Origin: Kitasatospora sp. NBC_00458
GTDB lineage: Bacteria; Actinomycetota; Actinomycetes; Streptomycetales; Streptomycetaceae
NCBI RefSeq assembly: GCF_036013975.1
Contig: NZ_CP107904.1
Coordinates: 2,170,001 to 2,234,000, forward strand
DNA: 64,000 nucleotides
Direction: 5' to 3'
Shown: positions 26,060 to 34,079 of the stretch, in pieces
Layout of the letters: each line of letters starts with the position of its first letter
Numbering within the stretch: the first letter of the stretch is position 1
Position numbers and translations under genes: made by a program
The notes under the pieces: model-generated
Told to the model about the DNA's origin: nothing
The model's database searches: none
What the model saw: the letters and a program-made list of their open reading frames with translations, nothing else

Positions 26060-27124
26060 ATGAGCGCTGAGTCCGCGACACTGCCCGAAGTCCCCGCCCT
26101 CAGCCGGGACGCCTCCCGGCCCGAGTCCGGCGGCAGCGACTTCGCCCAGCTGAGCCGCCGAATAGCCGCCGAGGGGCTGCTCGACCGGCGGCCCGTCTAC
26201 TACACGGTCCGGGTCTGCGTGGTGCTGGCCGCGTTCGCCGGCGGCTGGTGGGCGCTCTTCGCGCTCGGCGACTCCTGGGCGCAGCTGGGCCTCGCGGCGG
26301 CGATGTCCGTCGTCTTCGCCCAGCTCGGACTGCTCTCGCACGACCTGGCGCACCGCCAGGTGTTCAACCAGCGGACCCACAGCGAGGTGGGCGGGCGGAT
26401 CGCCGCCAACCTGCTGATGGGGATGAGCTACGGCTGGTGGATGAACAAGCACACCCGCCACCACGCCAACCCCAACCACGAGGAGCGGGACCCGGACGTC
26501 AATCCGGAGATCGTGGTGTGGTCCCAGCGGCAGGCCCGGCAGGCGCGCGGGGTGGCCCGGTTCATCGGCCGGCGGCAGGCCTTCCTCTTCGTCCCGCTGC
26601 TCACCCTTGAGGGCCTCAACCTCAGCTTCAACAGCTTCCGGGCGCTCCGCAGCCCGATCATGAAGCGCCCGTACCTGGAGGGCGCCCTGCTCGTGGTGCA
26701 CTTCGCCGCCTACTTCGGGCTGGTCTTCGCCGCCCTCCCGGTCGGCAAGGCGTTCGCCTTCCTCGCCGTCCACCAGGCGCTGCTCGGGATCTACCTGGGG
26801 TGCGTCTTCGCCCCCAACCACAAGGGCATGCTGATGGTGACGCCCGAGATGAAGCTCGACTTCCTGCGCCGCCAGGTGCTCACCTCGCGCAACGTCCGCG
26901 GCGGCTTCGCCATCGACGCGCTGATGGGCGGCCTCAACTACCAGGTCGAGCACCACCTCTTCCCCAGCATGCCGACCCCGGCCCTCGGCCGGGCCGCGGA
27001 GCTCACCCGCGAGTTCTGCGCGGAGAAGGACATCCCGTACTACGAGACCGGCCTGCTCCGCTCCTACCGCGAGATCTTCGCCCACCTCCACCGCACGGGC
27101 GAGCCGCTCCGCAGCGGGGAGTGA
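26060..27124 (+). CDS. Membrane fatty acid (acyl-lipid/acyl-CoA) desaturase
   Basis: A 354-residue membrane di-iron desaturase. The three histidine boxes are present: H94-DLA-H98, H131-TR-HH135 and Q295-VE-HH299. Four membrane segments are visible. It should introduce a double bond into fatty acyl chains of lipids or CoA esters. The ATG follows a possible -10 CAGACT by about eight bases and no ribosome site is visible, so the mRNA may be leaderless. A divergent kinase/regulator pair probably controls it. Confidence 0.92.
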   Translation: MSAESATLPEVPALSRDASRPESGGSDFAQLSRRIAAEGLLDRRPVYYTVRVCVVLAAFAGGWWALFALGDSWAQLGLAAAMSVVFAQLGLLSHDLAHRQVFNQRTHSEVGGRIAANLLMGMSYGWWMNKHTRHHANPNHEERDPDVNPEIVVWSQRQARQARGVARFIGRRQAFLFVPLLTLEGLNLSFNSFRALRSPIMKRPYLEGALLVVHFAAYFGLVFAALPVGKAFAFLAVHQALLGIYLGCVFAPNHKGMLMVTPEMKLDFLRRQVLTSRNVRGGFAIDALMGGLNYQVEHHLFPSMPTPALGRAAELTREFCAEKDIPYYETGLLRSYREIFAHLHRTGEPLRSGE

Positions 27125-27245
27125 GCGGGGCCGGACCGGGGGCCGGCGGGAGCCGGACGGGGAGCCGTGGAGGCCGGCGGGCGATCGTGGAAGGACCGGC
27201 GGGGGCTCCCCCTGCCGGTCCGTGCCGTGCCGTCGGGCGGACCCG

Positions 27246-27758
27246 TCAGACGAGTTCGTCGGCGAGCAGGTCCATCAGCAGGTTGTCGTGCCACGTCCCG
27301 TCGGGCCCGCGCTCGTACTGGCGCATCGTCCCCACCGGCCGGAAGCCGACCTTCGCGTAGCAGCGGATGGCCGCCGCGTTGTCGGCCGCCGGGTCGATGA
27401 TCAGCCGGTGGTAGTGGTGGTGGTCGACGAGGTGGCGGGCCAGGGTGCGGACGGCGTCGGTGCCGTAGCCACGGCCGTGGACGGCCGGGTCGAGGTAGAT
27501 GTCCATGCCGGCGTGGCGGTACTCGTCGTCGTTCTCGGCGTACCACTGGACGGCGCCGACGGTCCGGCCGAGCGCCTCGATCACCAGGGTCTCCGTCCCC
27601 GGCTCGGCGAGGTCGGTGGTGACGGCGTCGGTGAGGTCGTCACCACCCCGCCAGCGGGCGTAGACCTCGGGCTCGCGGCGGATGACGACCAGGGCCGGGA
27701 TGTCGTCGGCCGTCGCCGCGCGGAGCGTGACGTGGGTGCCGTGCAGGATCGTCCCCAT
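27246..27758 (-). CDS. GNAT family N-acetyltransferase (RimJ/RimL-like)
   Basis: A 170-residue acetyltransferase: strand LRAATADDIPALVVI, acetyl-CoA loop DPAVHGRGYGTDAVRTLARHL and the final DNAAAIRCYAKVGFRPVGTMR are typical. I chose the second ATG because GGAAG lies ten bases before it; the first ATG is too close to that site. The substrate may be an aminoglycoside-like or ribosomal amine but cannot be told. Confidence 0.87.
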   Translation of the reverse strand: MGTILHGTHVTLRAATADDIPALVVIRREPEVYARWRGGDDLTDAVTTDLAEPGTETLVIEALGRTVGAVQWYAENDDEYRHAGMDIYLDPAVHGRGYGTDAVRTLARHLVDHHHYHRLIIDPAADNAAAIRCYAKVGFRPVGTMRQYERGPDGTWHDNLLMDLLADELV

Positions 27759-28078
27759 ACCGTGCATGCTTCCACGGAAAGGGGTGTCCGGCGAACGCTT
27801 TTCGGGGCCCCCGGTGCACCGGCGATCCGCCGCCCGGGTGCGGCGTGACGGCCGCCGGAGGCTGATCGCCGCCGGGGGGACGGGGCGGGCCCGGCCGGGT
27901 GTCGACGTGCCCGGCCGGGCCCTTCGTCCGCGGTGCGGGCGACCGGGGACTCCCGCCGCCGACGGCGCCGAGGCGTTCCGCGGTACCGGCGTGCGGCTTC
28001 ACCCGGGTCGCCGGCCCCCGGCACGGGACGGCGCGCCGCCGGGTCGCCGCCTTCCGCCCGCCGTGCGCGGGTCTCCGG
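27759..28078. other. Gene-free gap between GNAT and rhodanese
   Basis: GC-rich with no supported gene; it contains the terminator-like hairpin at 27887-27922 and otherwise nothing recognisable. Confidence 0.5.
27887..27922 (-). terminator. Hairpin downstream of the rhodanese gene
   Basis: Perfect 13-bp arms (GGGCCCGGCCGGG and complement) flank a 10-base loop about 155 bases after the rhodanese stop. No T-tract. Confidence 0.5.
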
Positions 28079-28405
28079 TCAGGCGCGCTCGACCGGGAGC
28101 CCCGCCTCGGACCAGTCCTGGATGCCCTCGCGGTACTTGCGGACGTCGGTGTAGCCGAGGGCGGTGAGGCGGTCGGCGACCTGGCCGCTGTTCGGGCAGG
28201 CCTCGTTCGAGCAGTAGGTGACGATGGCGGCGCCGAGGTCCGGGAGCAGGGCGGGAGCGAGGCGGTCGACGTCGGCCCGGACCAGCTCGACGGCGCCGGG
28301 CAGGTGCTGCTGCGCGTAGTACTCGCCGCCGAGGGTGTCGAGGACGGTCACGGCGCCGGTCTCGATGGCGTGCGCCAGCTCGTCCCGGGTGATGAGTGCG
28401 GTCAT
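28079..28405 (-). CDS. Single-domain rhodanese-like protein
   Basis: A 108-residue rhodanese domain. The catalytic Cys is in the loop YCSNEACPNSG, which has two Cys. It probably handles sulfane sulfur or reactive thiols in the cytoplasm. A strong AGGAGG ribosome site precedes the ATG. It is divergent from a TetR regulator, with only 47 bases between them and a palindrome carrying the -10 of both promoters, so repression by TetR is likely. Confidence 0.9.
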   Translation of the reverse strand: MTALITRDELAHAIETGAVTVLDTLGGEYYAQQHLPGAVELVRADVDRLAPALLPDLGAAIVTYCSNEACPNSGQVADRLTALGYTDVRKYREGIQDWSEAGLPVERA

Positions 28406-28435
28406 GCTGCGGCCTCCTGGGGCTGCGAGCCGATT

Positions 28436-28449
28436 CGGACTATAGTCCG
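28436..28449. promoter_or_regulatory. Palindromic operator with back-to-back -10 boxes
   Basis: CGGACTATAGTCCG is a perfect 14-bp palindrome. Read on the plus strand TATAGT (28441-28446) ends six bases before the TetR ATG, giving a leaderless mRNA; read on the minus strand the same sequence supplies TATAGT for the rhodanese gene. Confidence 0.7.
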
Positions 28450-28452
28450 CTT

Positions 28453-29214
28453 ATGACTCAGGACAGTACCGGACCGCAGTCCGCTTACGCAACGGGCGGG
28501 GACCCCGCCGGGCCCGTTCCGCTGGAACTGCTGCGCACCCCGCCGCCCGTCGAACGCGCCGACGCCGCCCGCAACCGGCTCGCCGTCCTGGAGGCGGCCG
28601 CCCGGCTGTTCGCCGCGCACGGGGTGGAGTCGGTCTCGATGGACCAGGTGGCGGCGGAGGCGGGCGTCGGCAAGGGCACGCTGTTCCGCCGGTTCGGCGA
28701 CAAGGCCGGGCTGGGTGCGGCGCTGCTGGACGCGCGCGAGCGCATGCTCCAGGACGCCGTGCTGCGCGGGCCGGCGCCGCTCGGCCCGGGCGGTGGGGAG
28801 GACGCGGGCGGTGGGGAGGACGCGGGCGGTGGGGAGGACGCGGGCGGCGCCGAGGGCCCGGGCGGCGGGGGGAAGCCCGGGAGCGGCGGGGAGGGCGGCG
28901 GGGCCCCGGACCCCGGTGAACGGCTCGCGGCCTTCGTCACCGCGTACCTGGACTACCTGCTGGAGCACCTCGACCTGGTCCGGATGTCCGAGACCGCGGG
29001 CCGCGGCGCCCGCTACCGCATCGGCGCGTACCGGTTCTGGCACCGGCACATCGTCGTCCTGCTCGCGGCGGCCGGCGCCAGCGACGATCCCGAGCACGAC
29101 GCGCACGCCCTGCTGGCGGCCCTCGGGGCGGAGCACGTGGCCTCGCTGCTACCGGAGTTGGGCGAACAGCGGATCCGGGCGGGCGCACTGCGGCTCGCCG
29201 CCCGGCTGGTGTGA
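28453..29214 (+). CDS. TetR family transcriptional regulator
   Basis: A 253-residue regulator with the TetR helix-turn-helix at ~40-90 (VLEAAARLFAAHGVESVSMDQVAAEAGVGKGTLFRRFGDK) and a C-terminal ligand domain from ~155. Between them is an unusual ~40-residue Gly/Glu/Asp-rich stretch made of repeated GGGEDA units. It should control itself and the divergent rhodanese gene through the palindrome that overlaps both promoters. Confidence 0.92.
   Translation: MTQDSTGPQSAYATGGDPAGPVPLELLRTPPPVERADAARNRLAVLEAAARLFAAHGVESVSMDQVAAEAGVGKGTLFRRFGDKAGLGAALLDARERMLQDAVLRGPAPLGPGGGEDAGGGEDAGGGEDAGGAEGPGGGGKPGSGGEGGGAPDPGERLAAFVTAYLDYLLEHLDLVRMSETAGRGARYRIGAYRFWHRHIVVLLAAAGASDDPEHDAHALLAALGAEHVASLLPELGEQRIRAGALRLAARLV
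28789..28846 (+). repeat. 18-bp tandem repeat inside the TetR gene
   Basis: The unit GGCGGTGGGGAGGACGCG occurs three times in a row in frame, encoding GGGEDA repeats in the linker of the regulator, with a degenerate fourth copy. Copy number may vary between strains. Confidence 0.8.
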
Positions 29215-29338
29215 GCCGGGCGGGCCCCGGACGGCGGGCCCCGGACGGGCGCCCGCCCGGCGCCGGGCGGCGCGCCGACGCGCGGGGCGGCGACGAAGCG
29301 GAGGCGGACGGGCCGGGACGGACGGCCCGTCCGCACGG

Positions 29339-29620
29339 TCAGCTGCTGAGGATGCGGGCCTTCTGGGCCGCGAACTCCTCCTCGGTGAGGACGCCCTGCT
29401 CCTTGAGCGTGGCGAGGTCCTTGAGCTGGTCGAGCTTCGCCTCCATGGAGGTCGGGGCCGCGGCCGGGGGCGGCGGAGCGGCGGGCGCGGGCGCGGGAGC
29501 CGCGACGGGCTCCTGCTGGGCCCACCGGCCGGCCTGGCGGCGGGACACCCGGTTGGAGACGGCTGTCGCCGTGCCGGCGACGACCGCGGTGCGGGCGACC
29601 CCGCGGAGCAATCCGGGCAT
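29339..29620 (-). CDS. SHOCT domain-containing protein
   Basis: A 93-residue protein: a short N-terminal helix (RGVARTAVVAGTATAVSNRV), a Pro/Ala linker, and a C-terminal SHOCT domain (LDQLKDLATLKEQGVLTEEEFAAQKARIL). The function is unknown; the SHOCT helix pair is often attached to short membrane-associated or oligomerising proteins. A GGAGGAG ribosome site fixes the start. It lies 78 bases downstream of the DUF6325 gene on the same strand, a pairing common in Streptomyces. Confidence 0.88.
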   Translation of the reverse strand: MPGLLRGVARTAVVAGTATAVSNRVSRRQAGRWAQQEPVAAPAPAPAAPPPPAAAPTSMEAKLDQLKDLATLKEQGVLTEEEFAAQKARILSS

Positions 29621-29698
29621 GGTCTCCTCCTTCGGGGAGTCTTCGGGGAGTCTCGGGGGTGGGGACGGGCGGGCCCGTCCGTTCGTTCGTCGGGCCGG

Positions 29699-30178
29699 TC
29701 AGCGGAGCGCTTCGAGGGCGTCCAGCGCCTCCACGAGGTCCTGCAGCGGGACCCGGCCGCTGGCGATCATCCGGGCGCCGGTGCGGCGCAGCGCGGCGGC
29801 CAGCGGTGCGGCCCAGACGTTCTCGTAGAGCAGCACCGCGGCGGAGTCGCCCGGCTCCAGCAGGGCTCCGGCCTCGGCGATGTCGCCCTCGTCGACCAGT
29901 CCGGTGGAGGCGCCCTCGAAGACGGTGAGGTCGAGTTGGCCGTCCCCGTTGACGTCCGCGAGTTCGAGGCCGACCAGTGATCCGTCCTGCTCCTTCTTGA
30001 CGAAGGTCAGGTCGAGGATGCGGATGACGCCCCGGTCGACCAGGTCGATCAGCAGCGGCAGCCCCTCACCGGTCAGCCGGCTGCCGGGGAACTGGATGAT
30101 CACGTAGTCGATGGGGCCCGGTTCGAGTGGTTCGCCGGCTTCGCCGGTCCCGGCGGCTTCGGCGGGTTCGTTGCTCAC
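29699..30178 (-). CDS. DUF6325 family protein (DUF1269-like)
   Basis: A 159-residue acidic protein with the pattern PIDYVIIQFPG, RGVIRILDLTFVKKEQDGSL and VLLYENVWAAPLAAALRRTGARMIASGRVP that recurs in actinobacterial DUF6325/DUF1269-like proteins; the function is unknown. The GTG has AGGAG five bases upstream. It precedes and is probably cotranscribed with the SHOCT gene. Confidence 0.75.
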   Translation of the reverse strand: MSNEPAEAAGTGEAGEPLEPGPIDYVIIQFPGSRLTGEGLPLLIDLVDRGVIRILDLTFVKKEQDGSLVGLELADVNGDGQLDLTVFEGASTGLVDEGDIAEAGALLEPGDSAAVLLYENVWAAPLAAALRRTGARMIASGRVPLQDLVEALDALEALR

Positions 30179-30491
30179 ATCAGCTCCTGGGGGGCACGGC
30201 CCGGTGGGAAGGCGGGCTCGGCGACGCCGGGGGACGGCTGCGGCGGTGGGCGGGACGTCGCGACGACGCCTTCGGGCACGGCGTGACGCCGCCCGGGGCA
30301 GCGGCCGGCGGGCCGGGGAGAAGTGTCGTCTGCGACGCTACCCCTCCGGCCCCGGCCCGGCATCACGGGCGGGGCGGGGCGGGGCGAGCGCAGGGCGGGG
30401 GCCGGGCGGGGGCGGGGCTAGCGCAGGGCGGGGGCGGGGGCGCGGGCCCGGTGGCCGGTCCGGAGATCTCTCGGAAGAATTCCGGCGTGGG

Positions 30492-30517
30492 TGTCGATCC
30501 GGCCGCCCCCCGTTCGA
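30492..30517 (+). promoter_or_regulatory. Candidate ECF42 promoter TGTCGA-N17-CGA
   Basis: The sequence matches the published ECF42 promoter signature (TGTCGA at -35 and CGA at -10) and lies 55 bases before the DGPF gene whose neighbour is an ECF42 sigma factor, suggesting direct autoregulation of the pair. Confidence 0.6.
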
Positions 30518-30572
30518 CGCAGGGGTGAGAGGCGGGGAGAGGCCCCGCCCCATCGACGAGGAGTGAGCCACC

Positions 30573-30950
30573 ATGCCGCGCTTCATGACGCTGATCCGCA
30601 TCGACGAGCAGAACGGCCCCGGCCAGGCCGAACCCGACCCCGGCTTCGAGGAGCGGATGGGGGCGCTGTTCGCGGAGATCACCCAGGCCGGGGTGATGCT
30701 GGACACCGCCGGGCTGCTGCCGACCGCGGAGGGTACCCGGGTCCTCTGGGAGGGCGGGAAGCTGAGCTACACCGACGGGCCGTTCACCGAGACCAAGGAG
30801 GTGGTGGGCGGCTACGCGCTCCTCCAGTGCAAGGACAAGGCGGAGGCGCTGGAGTGGACCAGGCGCTTCCTGGAGACCCACCCGGTGAACTGGACGGTGG
30901 GTGCCGAGCTGCGGCAGATCGACGAGGCCGCCACCCCGCCGGAGGCCTGA
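30573..30950 (+). CDS. YciI/DGPF domain protein (partner of ECF42 sigma factor)
   Basis: A 125-residue DGPF-type protein: the N-terminal MTLIRID strand, the motif TDGPFTETKEVVGGYALLQ and the end helix ALEWTRRFLETHP fit the YciI-like family. Members accompany ECF42 sigma factors, are usually their main target, and have an unknown biochemical role. It has a GAGGAG ribosome site. The sigma gene follows after 100 bases, with a terminator-like hairpin in between. Confidence 0.9.
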   Translation: MPRFMTLIRIDEQNGPGQAEPDPGFEERMGALFAEITQAGVMLDTAGLLPTAEGTRVLWEGGKLSYTDGPFTETKEVVGGYALLQCKDKAEALEWTRRFLETHPVNWTVGAELRQIDEAATPPEA

Positions 30951-30960
30951 CCGCCGGGGT

Positions 30961-30986
30961 CGGCCCCGGGCCCGCCCCCGGGGCCG
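30961..30986 (+). terminator. Hairpin between the DGPF and sigma genes
   Basis: A 10-bp perfect stem (CGGCCCCGGG and complement) with a 6-base loop immediately after the DGPF stop; it may act as an attenuator so that the DGPF gene is expressed more than the sigma gene. Confidence 0.5.
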
Positions 30987-31050
30987 GCCCTCCCGCGGCC
31001 CGCCGCCTCCCGGCCGCGTTTGCCCCGGCCCCGCGCGGCTGCTCTGATGG

Positions 31051-32520
31051 GTGACCGTGACGGAGCGCGACGGGGCCGACCCGGCCCACGGGTCCGCAGG
31101 GGCCCACCGGGCGGGTGCGGCGGGTGCGGCGGATGCCGCTGGTACGGCGAGCACGGCGGGTGCGGCCCGGCCGGCCGACGTCGCCGCGATGGTCGAGACG
31201 GTCTTCCGGATCGAGTCCGCCCGGATCATCGCCGGTGTCACCCGGATCGTGCGCGACGTCGGCATCGCCGAGGAACTGGCGCAGGACGCGCTGGTCGCGG
31301 CGCTGGAGCAGTGGCCCGGGTCGGGTGTCCCGGAGCGTCCGGGCGCCTGGCTCACGGCCACCGCCAAGCACCGTGCGATCGACCTGGTCCGCCGCCGGGA
31401 GGTCTACGCGCGCAAGCTCGCCGAGGTCGGCCGGAGCCTGGAGGACGTCCCGCCGCCCGAGCCGGCCGGTCCGGACGACATCGACGACGACCTGCTGAGG
31501 CTGATCTTCACCACCTGCCACCCGGTGCTGTCGGCGCAGGCCCGGATCGCGCTGACCCTGCGGCTGCTCGGCGGACTCACCACCCCGGAGATCGCCCGCG
31601 CCTTCCTCGCCCCCGAACCGACCGTCGCCCAGCGGATCGTGCGCGCCAAGCGGACCCTCGCGAAGGCCCGGGTCCCGTTCGAGGTCCCGTACGGGGAGGA
31701 GCGGGCGGCGCGGCTCGCGTCCGTCCTGGAGGTCGTCTACCTGGTCTTCAACGAGGGCTACTCGGCCACCGCCGGGGACGACCTGCTCCGCCCGGCGCTC
31801 TGCGAGGACGCGCTGCGGCTGGCGCGGGTGCTCGCCGGGCTGGCGCCGGAGGAGCCGGAGGTGCACGGGCTGGCGGCGCTGCTGGAGTTCCAGGCGTCCC
31901 GGACCGCCGCCCGGACCGGGCCGGACGGCCGACCGGTGCTGCTGGCCGACCAGAACCGGGCGCGCTGGGACCGCCTGCTGATCCGGCGCGGCTTCGCCGC
32001 CCTCGGGCGGGCCGGCACCGGGCCGTACGCGGTCCAGGCCGCGATCGCGGCCTGCCACGCGCGGGCCGCGCGGTACGAGGACACCGACTGGGCGACCATC
32101 GCCGCTCTCTACGCGCGGCTGATGGCGCTCACGCCCTCCCCGGTGGTGGAGCTGAACCGCGCGGTGGCCGTGTCGATGGCCGAGGGTCCGGCCGCCGCGC
32201 TGGAGGTGGTGGACGCCCTGGCGGCGGAACCGGCTCTGAGCGGGTACCACCTGCTGCCCAGCGTCCGGGGCGACCTGCTGGTGCGGCTGGGCCGTGGCGC
32301 GGAGGCCCGGGCGGAGTTCACCCGGGCGGCGGAGCTGACCCGGAACGCGCGCGAGCGGGAGCTGCTGCTGGCGAGGGCGGCGGACGCGGTGGCGGCAGGG
32401 GAAGCGCGGGAGGCGGGGACGGACGCCTCCGCGGGCGGCACCTCCTCGGGGGCGGGAGGGGACGTGCGGCGGGAGGGGCCGGGGGTCAGAGCGCCTCGTC
32501 CAGGCGCAGCCGGGCGCTGA
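31051..32520 (+). CDS. ECF42 group sigma factor with C-terminal TPR-like extension
   Basis: A 489-residue sigma factor: a low-complexity N-terminal ~40 residues, region 2 (VETVFRIESARIIAGVTRIVRD, EELAQDALVAALEQWP), region 4 (LTLRLLGGLTTPEIARAFLAPEPTVAQRIVRAKRTLA), and a long helical C-terminal extension including VYLVFNEGYSAT and HLLPSVRGDLLVRLGRGAEA, which is diagnostic for ECF42 and is needed for activity in characterised members. It has no anti-sigma factor. The GTG lacks a ribosome site; a GTG six bases later is equally possible. Its end overlaps the MarR gene tail-to-tail by 35 bases. Confidence 0.88.
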   Translation: MTVTERDGADPAHGSAGAHRAGAAGAADAAGTASTAGAARPADVAAMVETVFRIESARIIAGVTRIVRDVGIAEELAQDALVAALEQWPGSGVPERPGAWLTATAKHRAIDLVRRREVYARKLAEVGRSLEDVPPPEPAGPDDIDDDLLRLIFTTCHPVLSAQARIALTLRLLGGLTTPEIARAFLAPEPTVAQRIVRAKRTLAKARVPFEVPYGEERAARLASVLEVVYLVFNEGYSATAGDDLLRPALCEDALRLARVLAGLAPEEPEVHGLAALLEFQASRTAARTGPDGRPVLLADQNRARWDRLLIRRGFAALGRAGTGPYAVQAAIAACHARAARYEDTDWATIAALYARLMALTPSPVVELNRAVAVSMAEGPAAALEVVDALAAEPALSGYHLLPSVRGDLLVRLGRGAEARAEFTRAAELTRNARERELLLARAADAVAAGEAREAGTDASAGGTSSGAGGDVRREGPGVRAPRPGAAGR

Positions 32521-33022
32521 CCTCGCCGAGGCCCCGTGCCAGGACGGCGAGTTGTTCCCGGCTGAGGACGTCGATCAGCAGTTCGCGGACCAGGGTGACG
32601 TGCCCGGGGGCGGCGTCGCGGAGCGCCTCGTGCCCTTCCTCGGTGAGTTCGGCGAAGACCCCGCGCACGTCGCTGGGGCAGGAGCGGCGGCCGACCAGTC
32701 CCATCCGCTCCAACTGGGTGACCTGGTAGGTCAGTCCGCTCTTGGAAGTGACGAGCCTCTCCGCCAGTTCGGTCATCCGCAGCGAGCCGGCCGGGGCCGC
32801 GGAGAGGTGGACGAGGATCTCGTACTGGGTGTGGGAGAGGCCGGAGTCCTCCTTGAGCTGGCGTTCCAGGCGGCGGTTGAGGAGGTTGCTCGCGGTGACG
32901 AAGCTCCGCCAGGCGGCCATCTCCTCCTCGTCCAGCCAGCGGGGTTCGCTCGGCAGCCGGGTGGAGGGCGCGGGGGGCGCGGGCGCGGGGGGCGCGGACG
33001 GTGCGGACGGCGTGGAGGGCAT
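32486..33022 (-). CDS. MarR family transcriptional regulator
   Basis: A 178-residue regulator: Pro/Ala-rich start, helices WLDEEEMAAWRSFVTASNLLNRRLERQL, winged helix SLRMTELAERLVTSKSGLTYQVTQLERMGLVGRRSCPSD with the beta-hairpin VRGVFAELTEEG, and a C-terminal dimerisation helix. The ATG follows TACGAT by six bases, consistent with a leaderless transcript. It is divergent from an extradiol dioxygenase, and two MarR-like palindromes lie between them. Confidence 0.9.
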   Translation of the reverse strand: MPSTPSAPSAPPAPAPPAPSTRLPSEPRWLDEEEMAAWRSFVTASNLLNRRLERQLKEDSGLSHTQYEILVHLSAAPAGSLRMTELAERLVTSKSGLTYQVTQLERMGLVGRRSCPSDVRGVFAELTEEGHEALRDAAPGHVTLVRELLIDVLSREQLAVLARGLGEVSARLRLDEAL

Positions 33023-33042
33023 GGATTGATCGTACTCCTGTT

Positions 33043-33056
33043 GTTCAAATTCGAAC
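33043..33056. promoter_or_regulatory. MarR site 1, GTTCAAATTCGAAC
   Basis: A 14-bp near-palindrome with one mismatched pair, close to the MarR start and near its promoter. Confidence 0.6.
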
Positions 33057-33081
33057 GAAGGTGTACGGTCCAAGTGTCGGA

Positions 33082-33095
33082 GTTCAAATTTGAAC
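33082..33095. promoter_or_regulatory. MarR site 2, GTTCAAATTTGAAC
   Basis: A perfect 14-bp palindrome nearly identical to site 1; centres are 39 bp apart. It lies 51 bases before the dioxygenase start and would cover its promoter. Confidence 0.65.
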
Positions 33096-33146
33096 TACTT
33101 GCCGAAGTCGCCCGACCACCGACCGAGGAGCAGAGGAAGAGACGCC

Positions 33147-33929
33147 ATGACCACCGCGGCCCCCGAGCGCATGCCCGCCCTCTACCTGTCGCACGGCGCG
33201 CCGCCGCTCGCCGACGACCCGATCTGGCCCGGCCAGCTGGCCGCCTGGTCCGCCGACCTGCCGCGCCCCAAGGCCGTCCTGATGGTCTCCGCGCACTGGG
33301 AGGAGGCCCCGCTCGCCCTCGGCGCCGTCACCACCGTGCCGCTGGTCTACGACTTCTGGGGCTTCCCCGAGCACTACTACCGGGTGCAGTACGCCGCCCC
33401 CGGCGCACCGGAGCTCGCCGAGCGCGTGCGCAAGCTGCTGCGCGCCCCCGGCACCCCCGTCCAGGACATCCCGGACCGCGGCCTCGACCACGGCGCGTAC
33501 GTCCCGCTGGTGGAGATGTTCCCGGAGGCCGACGTCCCCGTCCTCCAGGTCTCCCTGCCCACCCTCGACCCGCAGCGGCTGATGGAGATCGGCCGCCGGC
33601 TCGCCCCGCTGCGCGACGAGGGCGTGCTGATCGTCGGCAGCGGCTTCTTCACCCACAACCTCCGGGCGCTCAGCCAGGACGGCCGGGTCACCTCGGTGAT
33701 GGCCGAGTTCGACGACTGGGGCCGGCGCGCCCTGGCCGCGCAGGACCTCGACGCACTGCTCGACTTCGAGCGGAAGGCCCCCGCCGGGCGGCTCGCCCAC
33801 CCGCGGACCGAGCACTTCGCGCCGCTGTTCGTCACGCTCGGGGCGGGCGAGGCCGAGCTCGGCAGCCAGCGCACGGTCATCGACGGGTTCTGGATGGGGC
33901 TGGCGAAGCGGTCGATCCAGATCGGATGA
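33147..33929 (+). CDS. DODA-type extradiol aromatic ring-opening dioxygenase
   Basis: A 260-residue LigB-superfamily protein like 4,5-DOPA dioxygenase/YgiD. Metal-binding His16 (YLSHGAPP) and His50 (SAHWEE), the LDHGAYVPL segment and GSGFFTHNL are present. It should cleave a catechol-type ring or act in redox defence, as MarR-linked members are induced by quinones or oxidants in other bacteria. The ATG lies behind GAGGAAGAG. The divergent MarR regulator probably represses it. Confidence 0.9.
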   Translation: MTTAAPERMPALYLSHGAPPLADDPIWPGQLAAWSADLPRPKAVLMVSAHWEEAPLALGAVTTVPLVYDFWGFPEHYYRVQYAAPGAPELAERVRKLLRAPGTPVQDIPDRGLDHGAYVPLVEMFPEADVPVLQVSLPTLDPQRLMEIGRRLAPLRDEGVLIVGSGFFTHNLRALSQDGRVTSVMAEFDDWGRRALAAQDLDALLDFERKAPAGRLAHPRTEHFAPLFVTLGAGEAELGSQRTVIDGFWMGLAKRSIQIG

Positions 33930-34079
33930 CGGCGGTCCGGGCCGGTGGCGGCGGTCCGGGCCGGTGACGGATCCCGGGCCGAACGGGGACGGGGCCGAGG
34001 GGACGGGGCCGAGGGCGGGCTCCGGCGCCGGACCGCCGGAGCCCTGGTGGACACGCGGGCCGGATGAGACCGTGGCCCG

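Noticed and set aside
17741..27124. Secondary metabolite gene cluster
   Set aside because: A monooxygenase, ABC exporter and desaturase are near each other, but no synthase, carrier or tailoring set is present and the units have separate regulators.
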